A DNA stretch of 64,000 bases from Crocodylus rhombifer (lineage: Eukaryota; Chordata; Crocodylia; Crocodylidae): NCBI GenBank assembly GCA_038503035.1, contig JAVSML010000048.1, forward strand, positions 429,541-493,540, read 5' to 3'. Made by a program: the position numbers and the translations under genes. Shown one piece after another: positions 23,701 to 35,183 of the stretch; within the stretch, counting starts at the first letter, position 1, and each line of letters opens with the position of its first letter. The notes below the pieces were generated by a model. The model was not told where the DNA came from, made no database searches, and saw only the letters and a program-made list of their open reading frames with translations.

Positions 23701-25871
23701 AAACAGCAACAAATTAAAATGACCCTATCCCAGCAACACACCGAGCAGGCAAAAGAAAGTGTCTGCGCCTCTCCCTTTGCCCCTCTGGCTGGTTTTATTA
23801 AATATGTGGGTTTTTGGTGCAGCGGTCAGAAAATCTAAGTGTACTCCTAAGTGTGCTTTGTAGGCTTTATTCTCTTAAAGGCTGATCCAAGAGCTAAACA
23901 AATAAGCTCCTTACCCAGAATGAGCGCATTGATTAGGGTTGGTTTAATGTTTTGCCATGATTAAAGTACGTGCTGTTAAGTAGATGGGGGTGGGGGGGAG
24001 TACATTTTATTTCCTGAGCTGCTAATTTTAGTAAGCTACTCCCAAATTGTTCTATTTCTTTCCTTTAAAAACCACTAAAAGCTGAATTGATCAGATCTTT
24101 GATATTAAGCTTTTATTGAAGAAAGTGGGTTTTGAAAATAAGCCAAATGTTACCGGCAGATTTTGTTGCTGTTGTTATTATTATTGTTAAAACCTCGGTT
24201 AGACCATTTTGAAGCTCACTTGACAAGAACAGCATTCTGCAAATTTGAAGTGATCTGGAAAGGATTTTTTTTTAAGAACTGGGCCTGTTGCTGTTTTAGT
24301 CTGTATATTTTAAAAGGTACTTTTTTGAATCTTTAGCTTGATATCTATAAAGCTGTGTCACGTACAAAAATGGGATAAGACACCAAACAAAGATGCTTAT
24401 GCTGAAAAAACCCCCTAAAGATACGCTGAAACATGGTGTCAACGGGGCCTGTGAAGTATCAGCAGGAGTGTCAACTCCGGTCTTCCTTGACCTTTCCTGA
24501 GACGCTTCTTGTGCATCTCAGAGCACAGATGTTAACGCTTGCATTTTAATGGCACATTTTTTTTTAATGGTAATTTAACTAATTGGAGTTCAGTGTTAGG
24601 AAGAGCAATCATAAAACAGAGCTATGGACAATGAGACTAAGCATGCCTTCTCAGCTGCTCAGATTTCTTGCGCGTGGCTCCTGGGATATTGTACTGATGG
24701 AAGAGCTATGAAATCAATTTTTTTATGGTAGATGGGATATGCTTTCTAGTGTGGAAACAAGCAGGGGAAATGCATTCTTGGAAATCTAAACCTTCCAGGC
24801 TTTCTTTACATATTATGAAGCGGCACAAGAAAGATAATGCTTTCTCCCCCAAGTCTTTTGGAAGTCACCCTCGCGTGTACCTCTTCTTGTGATATACCTT
24901 GAAAATAGGCTCTTTTTCTTTTTTAATCCCAGGATCTCAAAGTTCTGTACAAACTTCATTCATTAAACAGTCAGAGTATGTTTTATTGTATGCAGCAAAG
25001 GGAAAACAAATCCAGACTGATTTAAAAACGGCATGTGGCACATTAGGAAATGCTATACTCTTGTTAGCACGTGAACCCTGATAGTCACCAACGAGGTGCA
25101 GGAAAACCATTTATTAACAAAGAGTTTTTGTCTGATCCTATGCTTGGATAACTCTTTGCAAATGCTAATTTCAAATGAAAAATGGCTACAATGTAGAAAT
25201 TCAGCGCAGGTAGACAGGTTTCCAGGTTCTCATTGATGAATCCATTTAGAGGGCCTGTAACAAGATGCATAAAAATTATCTGCCTTGGCTTCTTAGGGCC
25301 GTATGTCTTAATAGTCATGTGGTCAGGTCAGGATTGAAAACCTGCTACTGCTGTGACCATAGTGGTATGACCTGTCCTGGTCAACACCGGGTGCTGGGTG
25401 GTGGTTAATTAACCTGGTAACCTCAGGAAGCTTTGGGCAAATGAGCGCCTGAGGAGTGTAGTGGAGCCCTTCATGGAGGAAGTGCTACCAAAAGATGGAT
25501 GAACGTAATCGCTCACTGATTTTGCCAATGGCACCCGCACAGGGCAAGTTGGGTTCTTCAGCCATGGCTTGCAACCAGTCTAGGAGTGGAGCCCCAAAAG
25601 GCTGGCAGGTGGGAGACCTCCTCTGGACTGGCAACTCCTGCAGTGTAACTGGTTCCCAACTTATCGACTCCCGCCTTCCTTTGGACCTGTTTCTGGACTG
25701 AACCTAGCATAGCCAAGAGGGAAACGCTGATACATGGGCAAAGCAGCATCCCCATATCGACCAACCGCCCAGGCTATTGTAGCCGCAATGCCATAGGCTG
25801 CAATAGCCACCGTCTTTTGCAGATGGAAGGATCCCAATCAATCATGTGAAGAAAATTCAGTGCCTACCACC
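20701..25871. other. Non-coding stretch with pyrimidine-rich block
   Basis: About 5.2 kb without a recognised gene or transposon. From about 21,950 to 22,260 the plus strand is strongly pyrimidine-rich (many CCCC/CTTTC runs), which explains the long minus-strand open frames there. Poly-A and poly-T runs occur near 22,842, 23,060 and 24,267. A small TTG/TTA block lies near 24,166-24,187. Confidence 0.45.
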
Positions 25872-25970
25872 TGTTCCCATTGCACAGATATGTAATTCTG
25901 GGGCACAGAAAGGTTAAGTGCCTAGCCTGGGGTCTCATGCAAAGCTACACAGCAGAGGTGAATGGGGCAC
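25872..25970 (-). mobile_element. MIR SINE fragment, antisense
   Basis: GGGGCACAGAAAGGTTAAGTG matches the antisense MIR segment (GAGGCACAGAGAGGTTAAGTG), and GCTACACAGCAGAGGTGAATG further on fits its continuation (GTCACACAGC..AGTGG). Old SINE, minus orientation. It is the best-preserved of the three MIR copies seen in the window. Confidence 0.7.
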
Positions 25971-26040
25971 ACAGTCTGCGCCCCCACGGTGCCACAGCAG
26001 AGCTGTTGTTGTTCCAGCTCCTACAGTTGGGTGGGAAAAG

Positions 26041-26477
26041 GTTTCATAGTTTCATAGTCAGTAGGGTCGGAAGGGACCTGCGCAGATCATCACATCCGGC
26101 CCCCTGCCATGGCAGGAAAGAGTCCTGTGGTCAAATGACCCCAGCAAGGTGATTGTCTAGCCTCCTCTTGAAGACTTCATCTTGGCATCAGTGATGACTC
26201 CAAGGTCCTTTTCTGTCTCTGCCCTGACGAGAAGGGAGTTCCCCAGCCTGTAGGTATGGTGCCGGTTCTTCCTCCCCAGGTGCAGCACCTTGCACTTGTT
26301 GGTGTTGAATCCCATCTTGTTCTCATCAGCCCACCTCTGTAACCTGTCTAGGTCTGATTGCAGCCTATTCCTCCCTTCTAGCGTGCCCACGTCCCCCCAC
26401 ATCTTGGTGTCATCAGCAAATTTGAACAGGGTGCTTTTTACCCCCTTGTCCAAGTCACTGATGACTTGCAACAGCAT
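26041..26477 (-). mobile_element. CR1 LINE with internal deletion, RT motif kept
   Basis: The left edge carries the CR1 terminal octamers (TTTCATAGTTTCATAG) and the 3' tail. At about 26,175 the sequence jumps from the 3' region straight to the segment around the reverse transcriptase catalytic site. The minus strand then encodes VISDLDKGVKSTLFKFADDTK, where FADD is the catalytic motif of the RT palm, followed by WADENKMGFNTNKCKVLHLG. Compared with the copy at 13.1-14.6 kb, about 520 bp between these segments are missing. Truncated at its 5' end near 26,477. Inactive. Confidence 0.88.
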
Positions 26478-27184
26478 CTAATATTTGATCTAGCCTGTAT
26501 GACTGGAAAATTCATGTGGTGTCTGTCCCGCATGACTTGCCATCTGAGTAACTTGTTTTGCCATTTATCACTGCCAAAATGTTTGTTGTTCTGCCTCAGT
26601 CACTTGGTTCACCACTCGTTTGACTCCCTGTATAATTAATTTTGCCAGGCAATTGACTCTTTGTATAATTACCTTTGCCAGCCACTTTGTTCTCTGCATA
26701 TTAATCATGTCCAGCCTGACTCATAGCAGGTCTAGGTAGTACCATTCAATACCAGCAACACATGCTAGCCTGCCTATATAAGCATCTACCCTTGCTGCAC
26801 TCTTCTGGTGCGGCAATGGGACATCTGGAACAGAAGCTAATGTAGACATGGGCTTGCTGTTGCTGCAGGCGTAACCAGTCAACCTCTCTCTTCGCTCACC
26901 TCATTCTCTAATGCTCTCAGCAGCATCATCCGCCCTTGCACTCAACATTGTCATCACGGGGTTACCTTTACATTTTTCTTTGCCCCACTTGTTTCTACCA
27001 AAGCACTCCTGCTGATCTAGAGTTTTCTTCTCATGTTTTAGATATCTATATTTTTACATCAATTTAAATGAGTCTTCATGTGAAACTCTACTTTGTCTGT
27101 TTTTACACCCCGGGCCCAAGTACCTTGGGTATCCCTCATTCACGTTAATGCTCAGCCTGGGAACACAGTGTGGCACAAATCAAT
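26478..27184. other. Non-coding stretch, nothing recognised
   Basis: AT-leaning DNA between two CR1 copies. TATAATTAATTTTGCCAG near 26,630 and TATAATTACCTTTGCCAG near 26,665 form a degenerate direct repeat about 35 bp apart. No gene recognised. Confidence 0.45.
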
Positions 27185-27440
27185 TTAATAGAAAATGAAG
27201 GTTGGACGGGACCTCGGGAGGTCACATCTAGCCCAGCCCCCTGCTCAAAGCAGGACCAGCCCCAACTACATCATCCCAGCCAGGGCTTTGTCGAGCTGGG
27301 CCTTAAAAACTTCCATGGATGGAGACTGCGCCACCTCTCTGGGGAGCCTGTTCCAGTGCTTCACCGCCCTCCTAGGGAGAAAGTTTTTCCTAATATCCAG
27401 CCTAAATTTCCCTTGCTGCAACTGGGGACCATTGCTGCCA
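27185..27440 (-). mobile_element. Older CR1 LINE 3' fragment
   Basis: GTTGGACGGGACCTCGGGAGG opens a CR1 tail without preserved terminal octamers. It is followed by the region that, on the minus strand, corresponds to the end of ORF2 (the block FRLDIRKNF appears as decayed GWILGKTFSLGGR). The sequence differs clearly from the other CR1 copies, for example in CAACTACATCATCCCAGCC, so it is a separate, older subfamily. 5'-truncated near 27,440. Confidence 0.78.
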
Positions 27441-27849
27441 TCTGAAAAGGATCAGTCAGTTCCACAAAGCATGGGCAGAGGTTTCTGCTATAAGTCGACT
27501 CGGCGAGAGCACCAGAAGGAGCAAGAAGTGAACCCAAGAACTCAGACACTTGAGACTTAAGACAACGAGGTGTAATGACTTTGGAAGCTATTGTGTTAGG
27601 GTTTTTTTCTAGTAAGCAAAGTGACTATCTCTGCAGGGCCAGCAGAGAGAGAAGGGAGATGCTGGAGGATGATACTATTGCCCCCAGAGGTATGTGGATG
27701 CTAGTCGATTGGCAGCTAGAATGAGGGGGCAGGAGCTTGCATTTGGCAGTCAACTGGAAGCTGCCCTTCCGGAGACCTATGAGAGATGTAAGAGGAAGAG
27801 AATGGGAAAAACAGACATCTCAAGAATCTCTTGGCTAAATATGAAGTGT

Positions 27850-27970
27850 ACTTGGTAACTGTGTTGGTCTGAGACAAGAAGACCTACAAAAAACTAGAAC
27901 CCTTTGTTCCAAAATGATACCTTTTATTTAGACCCACTGGGAAATTGCAAGAAAATTGTCCTTTTCTTGC
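27850..27970 (-). repeat. Interspersed repeat related to the one at 46.3-46.5 kb
   Basis: GTGTTGGTCTGAGACAAGAAG followed by GATACCTTTTATTTAGACCC is the reverse-complement form of the GGTCCAATAAAAGATACTGCC block at 46,513. Similar sequence is very common in reptile genomes. I cannot place it in a named family. Confidence 0.45.
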
Positions 27971-28650
27971 CTAGAAATGAGCTTTGCTGGCTATGGGACA
28001 TTGGATGTGGGAGGTATTAAATGTACCTGAGAATGACACTAATTTTTATGTTCTTCTCTCTATCTGCTGATCAAAGGCAGTGTTACCCATTGCCTGGACT
28101 GGCATCTTAGGATATTAAATAAACCACAGCGCCTGTGACACAGTAGAAGAAAGTGAATTCAGCTCTTCTGGGAGAGACTACAGCATAGAGCGAGCCAGTA
28201 ATAGCTTGGAGAGCGCTCCTCTTTTTTCAAGTTCTGTATTTCACAGCCACCTCCTACATGCAGATAACAATGTTTACTATCACTTTGTAAGTATAATTCG
28301 CTGGCTGACTAAATCAGAAAGTAATAGAGTGAAGCTGTCTGTTCTGCTCCTCTTTGCTGCTGCATTTATCCCTCACCCTGTGGGAGTTCAATAAGGGAGG
28401 AAATAAAAGGGATTATAAATGGGTAGATACACCTGTTGGCGAAGGTAAAATAAAGCATCAAACATAAGTCTTACTTCTCCTTAGGGTTGCCTCACTGGCT
28501 CTTGCACAGCTCTAGTTACTATTTTGCATTTCACAAGAAATTCCAGAGTTTCAAGACGTATTTTAATTCTGTATTGGAGGAAAAGCAAAGTAGCTTGATA
28601 TTTCCAGCAAAAATTAAGTCCTTGCAAAAGAACTTCTTTTTGGGGTCTGC

Positions 28651-28654
<4 letters not shown>
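27971..28654. other. Non-coding stretch, nothing recognised
   Basis: AT-rich unique-looking sequence with no recognised gene, leading into a GT microsatellite. Confidence 0.5.

Positions 28655-28692
<38 letters not shown>
28655..28692. repeat. (GT)19 microsatellite
   Basis: An uninterrupted run of 19 GT units, followed by TTAAAATTTTTTT. The longest pure dinucleotide tract of this type in the window and likely polymorphic. Confidence 0.97.
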
Positions 28693-28693
<1 letters not shown>

Positions 28694-28694
<1 letters not shown>

Positions 28695-31600
28695 AAAATT
28701 TTTTTGTTTGAAAGAGAGACAATGGGACAATTTTAAAAGCAAATAGAGTGCTGAACATCCTATGATATCTGCTGTTGGCCTGTTCAGCTGTGAACCAATG
28801 ACCTCCCTTCTAAGTAATTATTAGGGCAATCATTTCTTCTTTTTGGCCTCTATAGCCCTGTCTCAGATCTCCCATGCAATAAGCAATGGATTTGGGCTCT
28901 TCTTCTCCTTTTCCCTTATCACAACCAGTGTCATCAACCTTCATATCACATCACAAATCTTGCAGTATTTGTCCATTTTTTCCCCATTTTCCTGAGAGCC
29001 CCAGCTCCCCAAGTCATGCCACTCTGTGAGAATCGTGGCTTTCATTTAAAAACAGAAGTGAGAGAAAGTCAGGCTGCAGGAGACGAGGGCAGGGTGTAAC
29101 CAAAAAGGCTGCATGCCAAGAATTGATTGCATCCAGGTTGTACAACAGGTGTGGTGCAGCTCTCTGCCCTCCTTGCACAACAAGGAAGTAAGCTATCAGC
29201 TGTGGTCTAGGAATTTCCCTTTTCCAAGGCAAAGAAAATAGTTGCTGCTTTCAAAGCAAAATCTCCATGTCCCACTGCCCAAGACAAGAATAAACCTTTT
29301 TTATGAACTGTTTGGTTGTATTTCATAGAGCTCCCTGCTGAATGGACGTGCAGGGAGGTGCTCAGGTGAAGGATCTGATATGCATCAGAAAGGGAAGCAG
29401 AGGCACCAAGACAGAAACTGGAGTATCAGTGATTGCAGAGGTGGGTGGGAGTCTTGCACTTGGATGGGACGAAGGTGGCGTGTGGTGGCGTTTCACGGAC
29501 TGGCGCTCCCAAGTCATGGCCCTGAATGGGAGGAGGAATAGACAGAAATGAAGGTGAGACATATGAGCTCAAACATTGCTCCCTTGGTAAGGAGTCTGGG
29601 TTATGAGACTCCCTGCTGCAGGTGCCAGCGAATTTTGACTCTTTCACAATGCAGCAGAAGTCCCATCTCTTTTCAAAAGCTTTCCCATAGTAGCAACGAA
29701 CTCCCAGGAGTGAAGGGAAAGTACGAGGCAATCATGAAGAAAATAGGGTTAAAAGGAGGAGGAGGTTGGGAAGGAGAGAACGGGAAAATGATGTGCGTTA
29801 GATCTTGTTGGCTTTCTGACACCTTTTTGTTCGGCTCCGCTCTAGTAACGAGCGTTGTAAATGGGAAGGGGCTCAGATGGGGATGAATAGGACATGCATT
29901 GATTTTCTGTTAAAACTATCTCCCTCCTTTCTGAGTACCAGGATTATGGAGTTGATCTTTCAAATTGTGCTCCAGTAAAAAAAAGAAGGTGTTCATAAAG
30001 GAGCACGGCAAAGGAATCGTACGTATTCAATTCCAAGGGGCAGACAGTGCTGCCATGCTGGTGCTGAAGTCAAAGTCCTTTCCGCTTTCAGTTGCTGTGT
30101 GTAAGTGCCTGCTTTCCAGAAACAGAAACCACTTAGGAAATGTCTTTGGCCTCTGGGGGCCACGTGACGCGGTCACCAGTCCGAGTGGACGTCTCCGTTT
30201 TCCAGACCAGTCTTTGCACAGCTGCGCAGCAGCCGCATGCTAGTCCTCTGCGCCTGGTTCTTCTTGTCGTGTTTCTCTGGGCAGTAGCTGCTCTCTCAGC
30301 CCATAAGTGTGAAACGAATGTGCGTTTACCTCATTTGAACTGGTTAAAACTAAAACAAATTGTCACCTTCCAGTGTGGGCTGGAATGGAAAATAGGATGT
30401 GCCCCACCGCACGCTCACCCCCGCACACGTGTGCACACGCTCCCTCTGCCACATTGCTAGATTAAATGCCAGCCATTCGAAGTGTTAGTTCATCTCAAGC
30501 TGCACTAATAAGGGATTTGACCTTATGTGAATCGTTGTCATTCAGCAAGATCTCAGTGTGCGCTTGGACCCAATTTACAAAATGCATCTTTGCTATTTCA
30601 AACCTGGCTTCATATTTGCTGCTAGATACTTTAGAGGGGTATCTCCGGGAGGGTCGCCTGACTCAGCATCCATTACCATTATAGGTTAAGCACTTGATCG
30701 TTATTTCATATTTCCCTTCCTGCCAATGGTGATCATATAATTGCAATGGATTATTTCCTTTCCTTCACATTAAATGTGATCTGCCCATGTCAGGTCTGTG
30801 TAATGGTTCCTGCATTGGCAATACACTTCTGCTTTTAAGATCTCAAACTGAAAGTGTGCTGTGGTGACTCCCATTGAAATATTTATATTCCTACTTTTAA
30901 AACAAGAATTATAGAGTCTCCCTTCATGGTCCATGGCTAGTTAGAGAATCAAGGTAAGGATAATGTTAAATCTGCAGTTAGCAAATCTAAATTACTTTTT
31001 GCCTTGCGTGCTATTTGCCTTTGGCATTGCACTTCACCAGTCCCCGGGACATGAATCCTGATTTCTTTTGTGGTCTTATGGACAGGCGGCATTTTTGCTG
31101 TAGAGCTCAGCTGCTCTGAATCCACAAAGTCGTCAATGGAGTTATGCTGCTTTACACCAATGGGAAATACCTCTGTTGATTGTTCTGCCAGGAGAAAATC
31201 CTTTTTTCCTCCATAAATCCAATTAAAAGCCTCCTTCTGTTGTAACAAAGCACCTGACCTTCAAGCAGCCCTGCCAGTCTTCTTCCCCCTGTTAAGCGTT
31301 TACATTTAGAGGTTTCTTCCTCTCTTAGGAACGCAAACTTTGGGAGCTGGATGCGGGCCTGATACAGGAGGAGGACCCTTCAGCAAGGGAACATTTATCA
31401 TTCGGGGTTAGAGCTTACTGCCTCATCATGAATTAAATACATCTTTATGGTTCTCTTATAGCTCTCACCTGATTAAGTAGCGGATCCCACGTTTCACCAA
31501 GTCTATCTTTATCTTCTCGACTAATGACTGCCTGTCTGAAATGGTCTCATTTACATCCATTTCCATCCGCTGTGACTCAGGTTGGTTCTTCAAGCTGTAG

Positions 31601-32449
31601 TTACACCCGTGAAACAGAGCCAGCTTTGGCCCAATCCCTTGCCAATTTATCTCCATTATCTACCTACGGACAGCACATCACCAAACCTCATATTCTGTCA
31701 CAGAAGCACTCCCTGCAGCTCCTAATCAGCATGGAGCAGGAGCTGAAATGAAACATTTAAGGATAGCAAGTTCCTCCATAGCAGGCTCTCCAATTAACTG
31801 CTAATTTGCGTTCCTTATCAACAAATTAGGTTGCTGTAAAAACTTTCTGCACTTGTACTGCCTCTTGAATGGCAGAACAATATTTGGTGCTGTCACCTTG
31901 TTAGAAGGCTGGCAAGGGAAGAGACGTGCTCGTTCCAAATATCTGCTGAAGTCAGGAATGTTTTGCAGATGTTTTTAATCTCTAATGAGTGACTCTGCTG
32001 GCATTATTCCTTTGAAACCAATGGGATTGCACCAATAGATAATTTGGCCCGTAATCCTGATTAGGTGGCATAATCATCCGTTCCATAAATAGGAGACGCA
32101 AAGAAACAAGGTACCAAATAAAGGCCTGCAGCAAATCCCTCTGGCTAATTGAGCTGCAACAGCGTGTGGAAACCAGGGCCATATTACATGTGGGTACAAC
32201 GTCACACACGCTGGGCAGCTCCTGTCCCGCAGAGCTCATGATCTGAGAGCCGGGACCGCAGGTGAATACAAGAAACAGGAAGGGGAAGAATTGGATGAGC
32301 GGGTCGATACTGAGAAGCACGCCCACGGCCTCAACACCCCCAAGGGGCTTTTCGTATTGTGAGCGTGATGGCAAAGGGGGAACATCAAGCACTGAAGCGC
32401 AGTTAAGCACATTTTAAATGCTTTGCTGAATCGGTGCCTCATCACTGTC
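28694..32449. other. Non-coding stretch, nothing recognised
   Basis: About 3.7 kb without a supported gene. Open frames up to about 140 codons (31,982-32,410, minus) carry no recognisable domain. A region at about 31,720-31,890 has complex AT-rich sequence with AATTA-type cores that may deserve a conservation check. ORF-free AT-rich parts dominate. Confidence 0.45.
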
Positions 32450-33640
32450 CCCAACCGCGTTTAATCCTAGACCAGACTGGGTTTTGCAAAGCGACCCTAC
32501 GACTCGCAGATGAGAGCGCCGCGGGGGCTCAGTTGTCTCCGTCACCCGTGTTCCCGGGAGGTCACAACTTGGGGACGTCGTGTTCGGCCAGAGGGACTGA
32601 AGCTCCCTTCTGTCCTGCGATTTCCAACTTGGATTCAAGCGTCTCGACACGAATGCCAGCGGTCGGTGATGTCAGAGATTCCTTCTCGAGAAAACATTCT
32701 CCGGACAGCGAGATTGTCAGGAAACGCAGCCCCTCGCTCTTGATGCCAGTATTTATTGTAAGTACCCTGACTGAAGTCTTTTGTGTAGCGGGCTGAGAAA
32801 CTTGTTGTCGCCTGTCTCCGCCGTGTCCTCGTCTGAGCTGAGAGAGAAACTGGAATCTGGTCTGCGACCAAACAGTCCATCGTGGAACAAGAGAGCTTTC
32901 TCAGAGAGAGGAGGGATGAAAATAGCATTGGTTTTCATGGTAGCTTTGTCAAAATAACGATCAACAAAGAGCCATTTGGTGTTACAAGGCTGTGGTTTCT
33001 CCCAGATGCCAGGTTAGCATTCACGTGTCCTGAAAAGTGCCCTCCATGGTCACAGCAAACTGTGACCTTCTCTGCATCCATGTGAACGTGACAGTCATTC
33101 TTCTCCCAGGGAAAGGCACCCTGCCTCCTGGGTCTGGCCACGGCAGTGGGAGGTCTGAGACCCCTGCCAACACAGACCAAAGCTATTTCCATCCCTACTT
33201 CATGATAAAGGTCTCATATGCTGAGATGGAGCGTTTCATTACAGTCCAGATCTCCATTTCTCCCCAGGCTTGGACAAGGACACTGTTGAGACGGAGATGG
33301 CAACGAGCTTCTCAGAGCACCGTGCAAAAAACCCGTCAGTCGGGGTATTTACCATAAATAGAGGCATCACGCGTGGGGGGCTCAATTTGGGCTCAGCCTG
33401 GTCTAGCCCGGCACTGCCCTGTTTCTCAGGACCTGTCTTGCTTGAACGGGCAAGCACCTTATCTGCTACCTGAAGGAGCAAAGTCCTTGCAGTTGCCCAG
33501 CTCCTTCGGTCATATGAAAACAAACACACCATACCACGGTGCAGCAACCTGTGCGAGGCTTCAATATAGGTGACCGAGCATTTGCAATTTAGGCGCCTTG
33601 TGCATGAACAGGAAAACACATTAAACCTAAAAACCGTCCC
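32450..33640. repeat. Large imperfect palindrome, centre near 33,057
   Basis: The best arms are 32,740-32,932 and 33,177-33,371, inverted relative to each other, with roughly 70-75% of positions matching by eye. They are symmetric about a perfect small palindrome, GGTCACAG-CAAA-CTGTGACC (33,048-33,067). Weaker mirror similarity continues outwards, including CTGAGAAAC/CTCGAGAAAAC and TTGCAAA blocks, so the whole structure may span about 1.2 kb. Mirrored open frames on both strands share translated text such as MP(V/L)F(I/M)V(S/N)T, as expected from the symmetry. The left arm is CpG-rich and the right arm is not. It may be a foldback transposon, a head-to-head pair of an unknown repeat, or a long-hairpin transcription unit. 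Confidence 0.75.
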
Positions 33641-35045
33641 TAAAAAAGAAAGAGAAAAAGTCAATGGGCAAGCGTGGCCAACATAGAGGTAATTATACTG
33701 AAATCCTATTACCTCGCTCTCTCTCTGTGTGGGTTCCCTCTTATCCCGCCCCCTGGTAGGACCTTGATCCCATGCACGTGTTCAAGTCAGAGAAGCCCAC
33801 CTGCATGGAGCAGCTACGCAGTAGGGACGCTACCTTGCTATGCTAAAAAGCAGGAGGCCTGGTAGAGCAAGAGGTCCTGACTGGGAGAAGGGCTGTAGGC
33901 CCGATGGGGTTGTGTATGAAAGACATGGGTGATTCTTGCAGAGGGAAGGAATATGGAGATGGTTTTGCAAATCTGGAATATTTTACCCAGGGAACATTAC
34001 GTGTCTCATTGACTGTGACTTTCAATTGTTGATGGATCCCCTTGTTAAAAATTTGGCAGGACATCACTGTAAGTATCCATCTAATTAGTAAAGAATATAT
34101 CAGACCTATTTTTCAATGTCCTCTCCTCTTTGCTCCCGGGTACAATTATAGTTGCTGAGTTTGATCTATGGACTCCTGACATGGTCTGTTAATGGCTGTC
34201 TCAGAGCTCGCTTCTCGCCCTTCGTGACATCACAGCAGGGAAGATGAAATGGGCACCGTCGCTGTGAGACTGGGACGCGGGCAGTGCCAGGCAGAGTTGG
34301 CGGTGCAGGGTCCTGCATGGAATTCATTCTCCGTGTTGGCCCAACTGAGAGCAAGGGCCACAGTGTAAAGCCCAGCGTTTTCCTTGCTCCTTTGCCTCAG
34401 GAGGAGGAGGAAGATGCCCTGAAGTAATGTAGAAGGAGCTTCATCAAACTTTCAGGGGTCAGACTATTCTGACCTACAAAGAAAGTCTGGACAGGTCCTG
34501 TGATGGAGCCCAGCTTACACATTCATAAAACAAACGTAATACTGTAACTTGATGTGCCACAAAGGGAAAAACAGTCTTTGTTTTTCAGAGAATGGCAGAG
34601 GGATTAATCCAGCTCTTCTTCCTGGGCCTGCCTCATGGAGAAGCCATAAGGGCAGGGGGGCCAGTCTGCATTAGCTTCTTCCTTGGCAGCTCATGGGGGG
34701 CATTGCAGAGAAGAGGCACCAAGTACTACTAATGCATAGATTCTCCCATTTTCTTCTTGTATCTCACAGGGAAGCAGGGGGAGAAGGGAAGTGTGTGTCT
34801 ACGATATGGAGAAGAACAGTGTTGTCTCAGAGATGTGCAGCTCTGTAGAACTGAGCTATGCTAATCCCACCAAGCCCTGCTTTTAAAATGTAAAACTAAA
34901 AAACTAGCTAGAGAGCAATGCTGATGTTGTGCTTCCTATTTTATTTCTGTCTCCCAGGTATGTAATTCTGAAACATTTTTGATGAGGCACATGGAGAAGC
35001 ATGCACCAAGACCCTCAGCTTCACAATTCGATGCCTGCATTGCAG
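33641..35045. other. Non-coding stretch, nothing recognised
   Basis: Mixed-composition DNA. No transposon, gene or tandem repeat recognised. Confidence 0.5.
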
Positions 35046-35183
35046 ATGCATACACGCATACATACACATACACACACATGTATATATGTATGTGTATATA
35101 TGTATGTATGTGTATGTACATACATACACACATGTATATGTGTGCGTGTGTGTATATATATATATATATGTAGAGAGAGAGAG
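35046..35183. repeat. Compound CA/TA/TG microsatellite
   Basis: A run of CATA, CACA, TGTA and TATA units changes from CA-rich on the left to TG-rich on the right, then (TA)n and a short (GA)n. Because the left part is nearly complementary to the right part, the tract can fold on itself. All open frames across it are artefacts of the repeat. Confidence 0.93.

Noticed and set aside
32430..32620. Second CpG island promoter
   Set aside because: CpG enrichment is short and lies within the left palindrome arm, with no exon-like sequence or donor site.
33239..33664. 141-codon minus-strand frame similar to a plus-strand frame at 32,434-32,796
   Set aside because: The similarity is fully explained by the inverted symmetry of the palindrome, so it is not independent evidence for a protein family.
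35046..35183. CRISPR-like array
   Set aside because: Units are 2-4 bp with no spacers. It is a compound microsatellite in vertebrate DNA.
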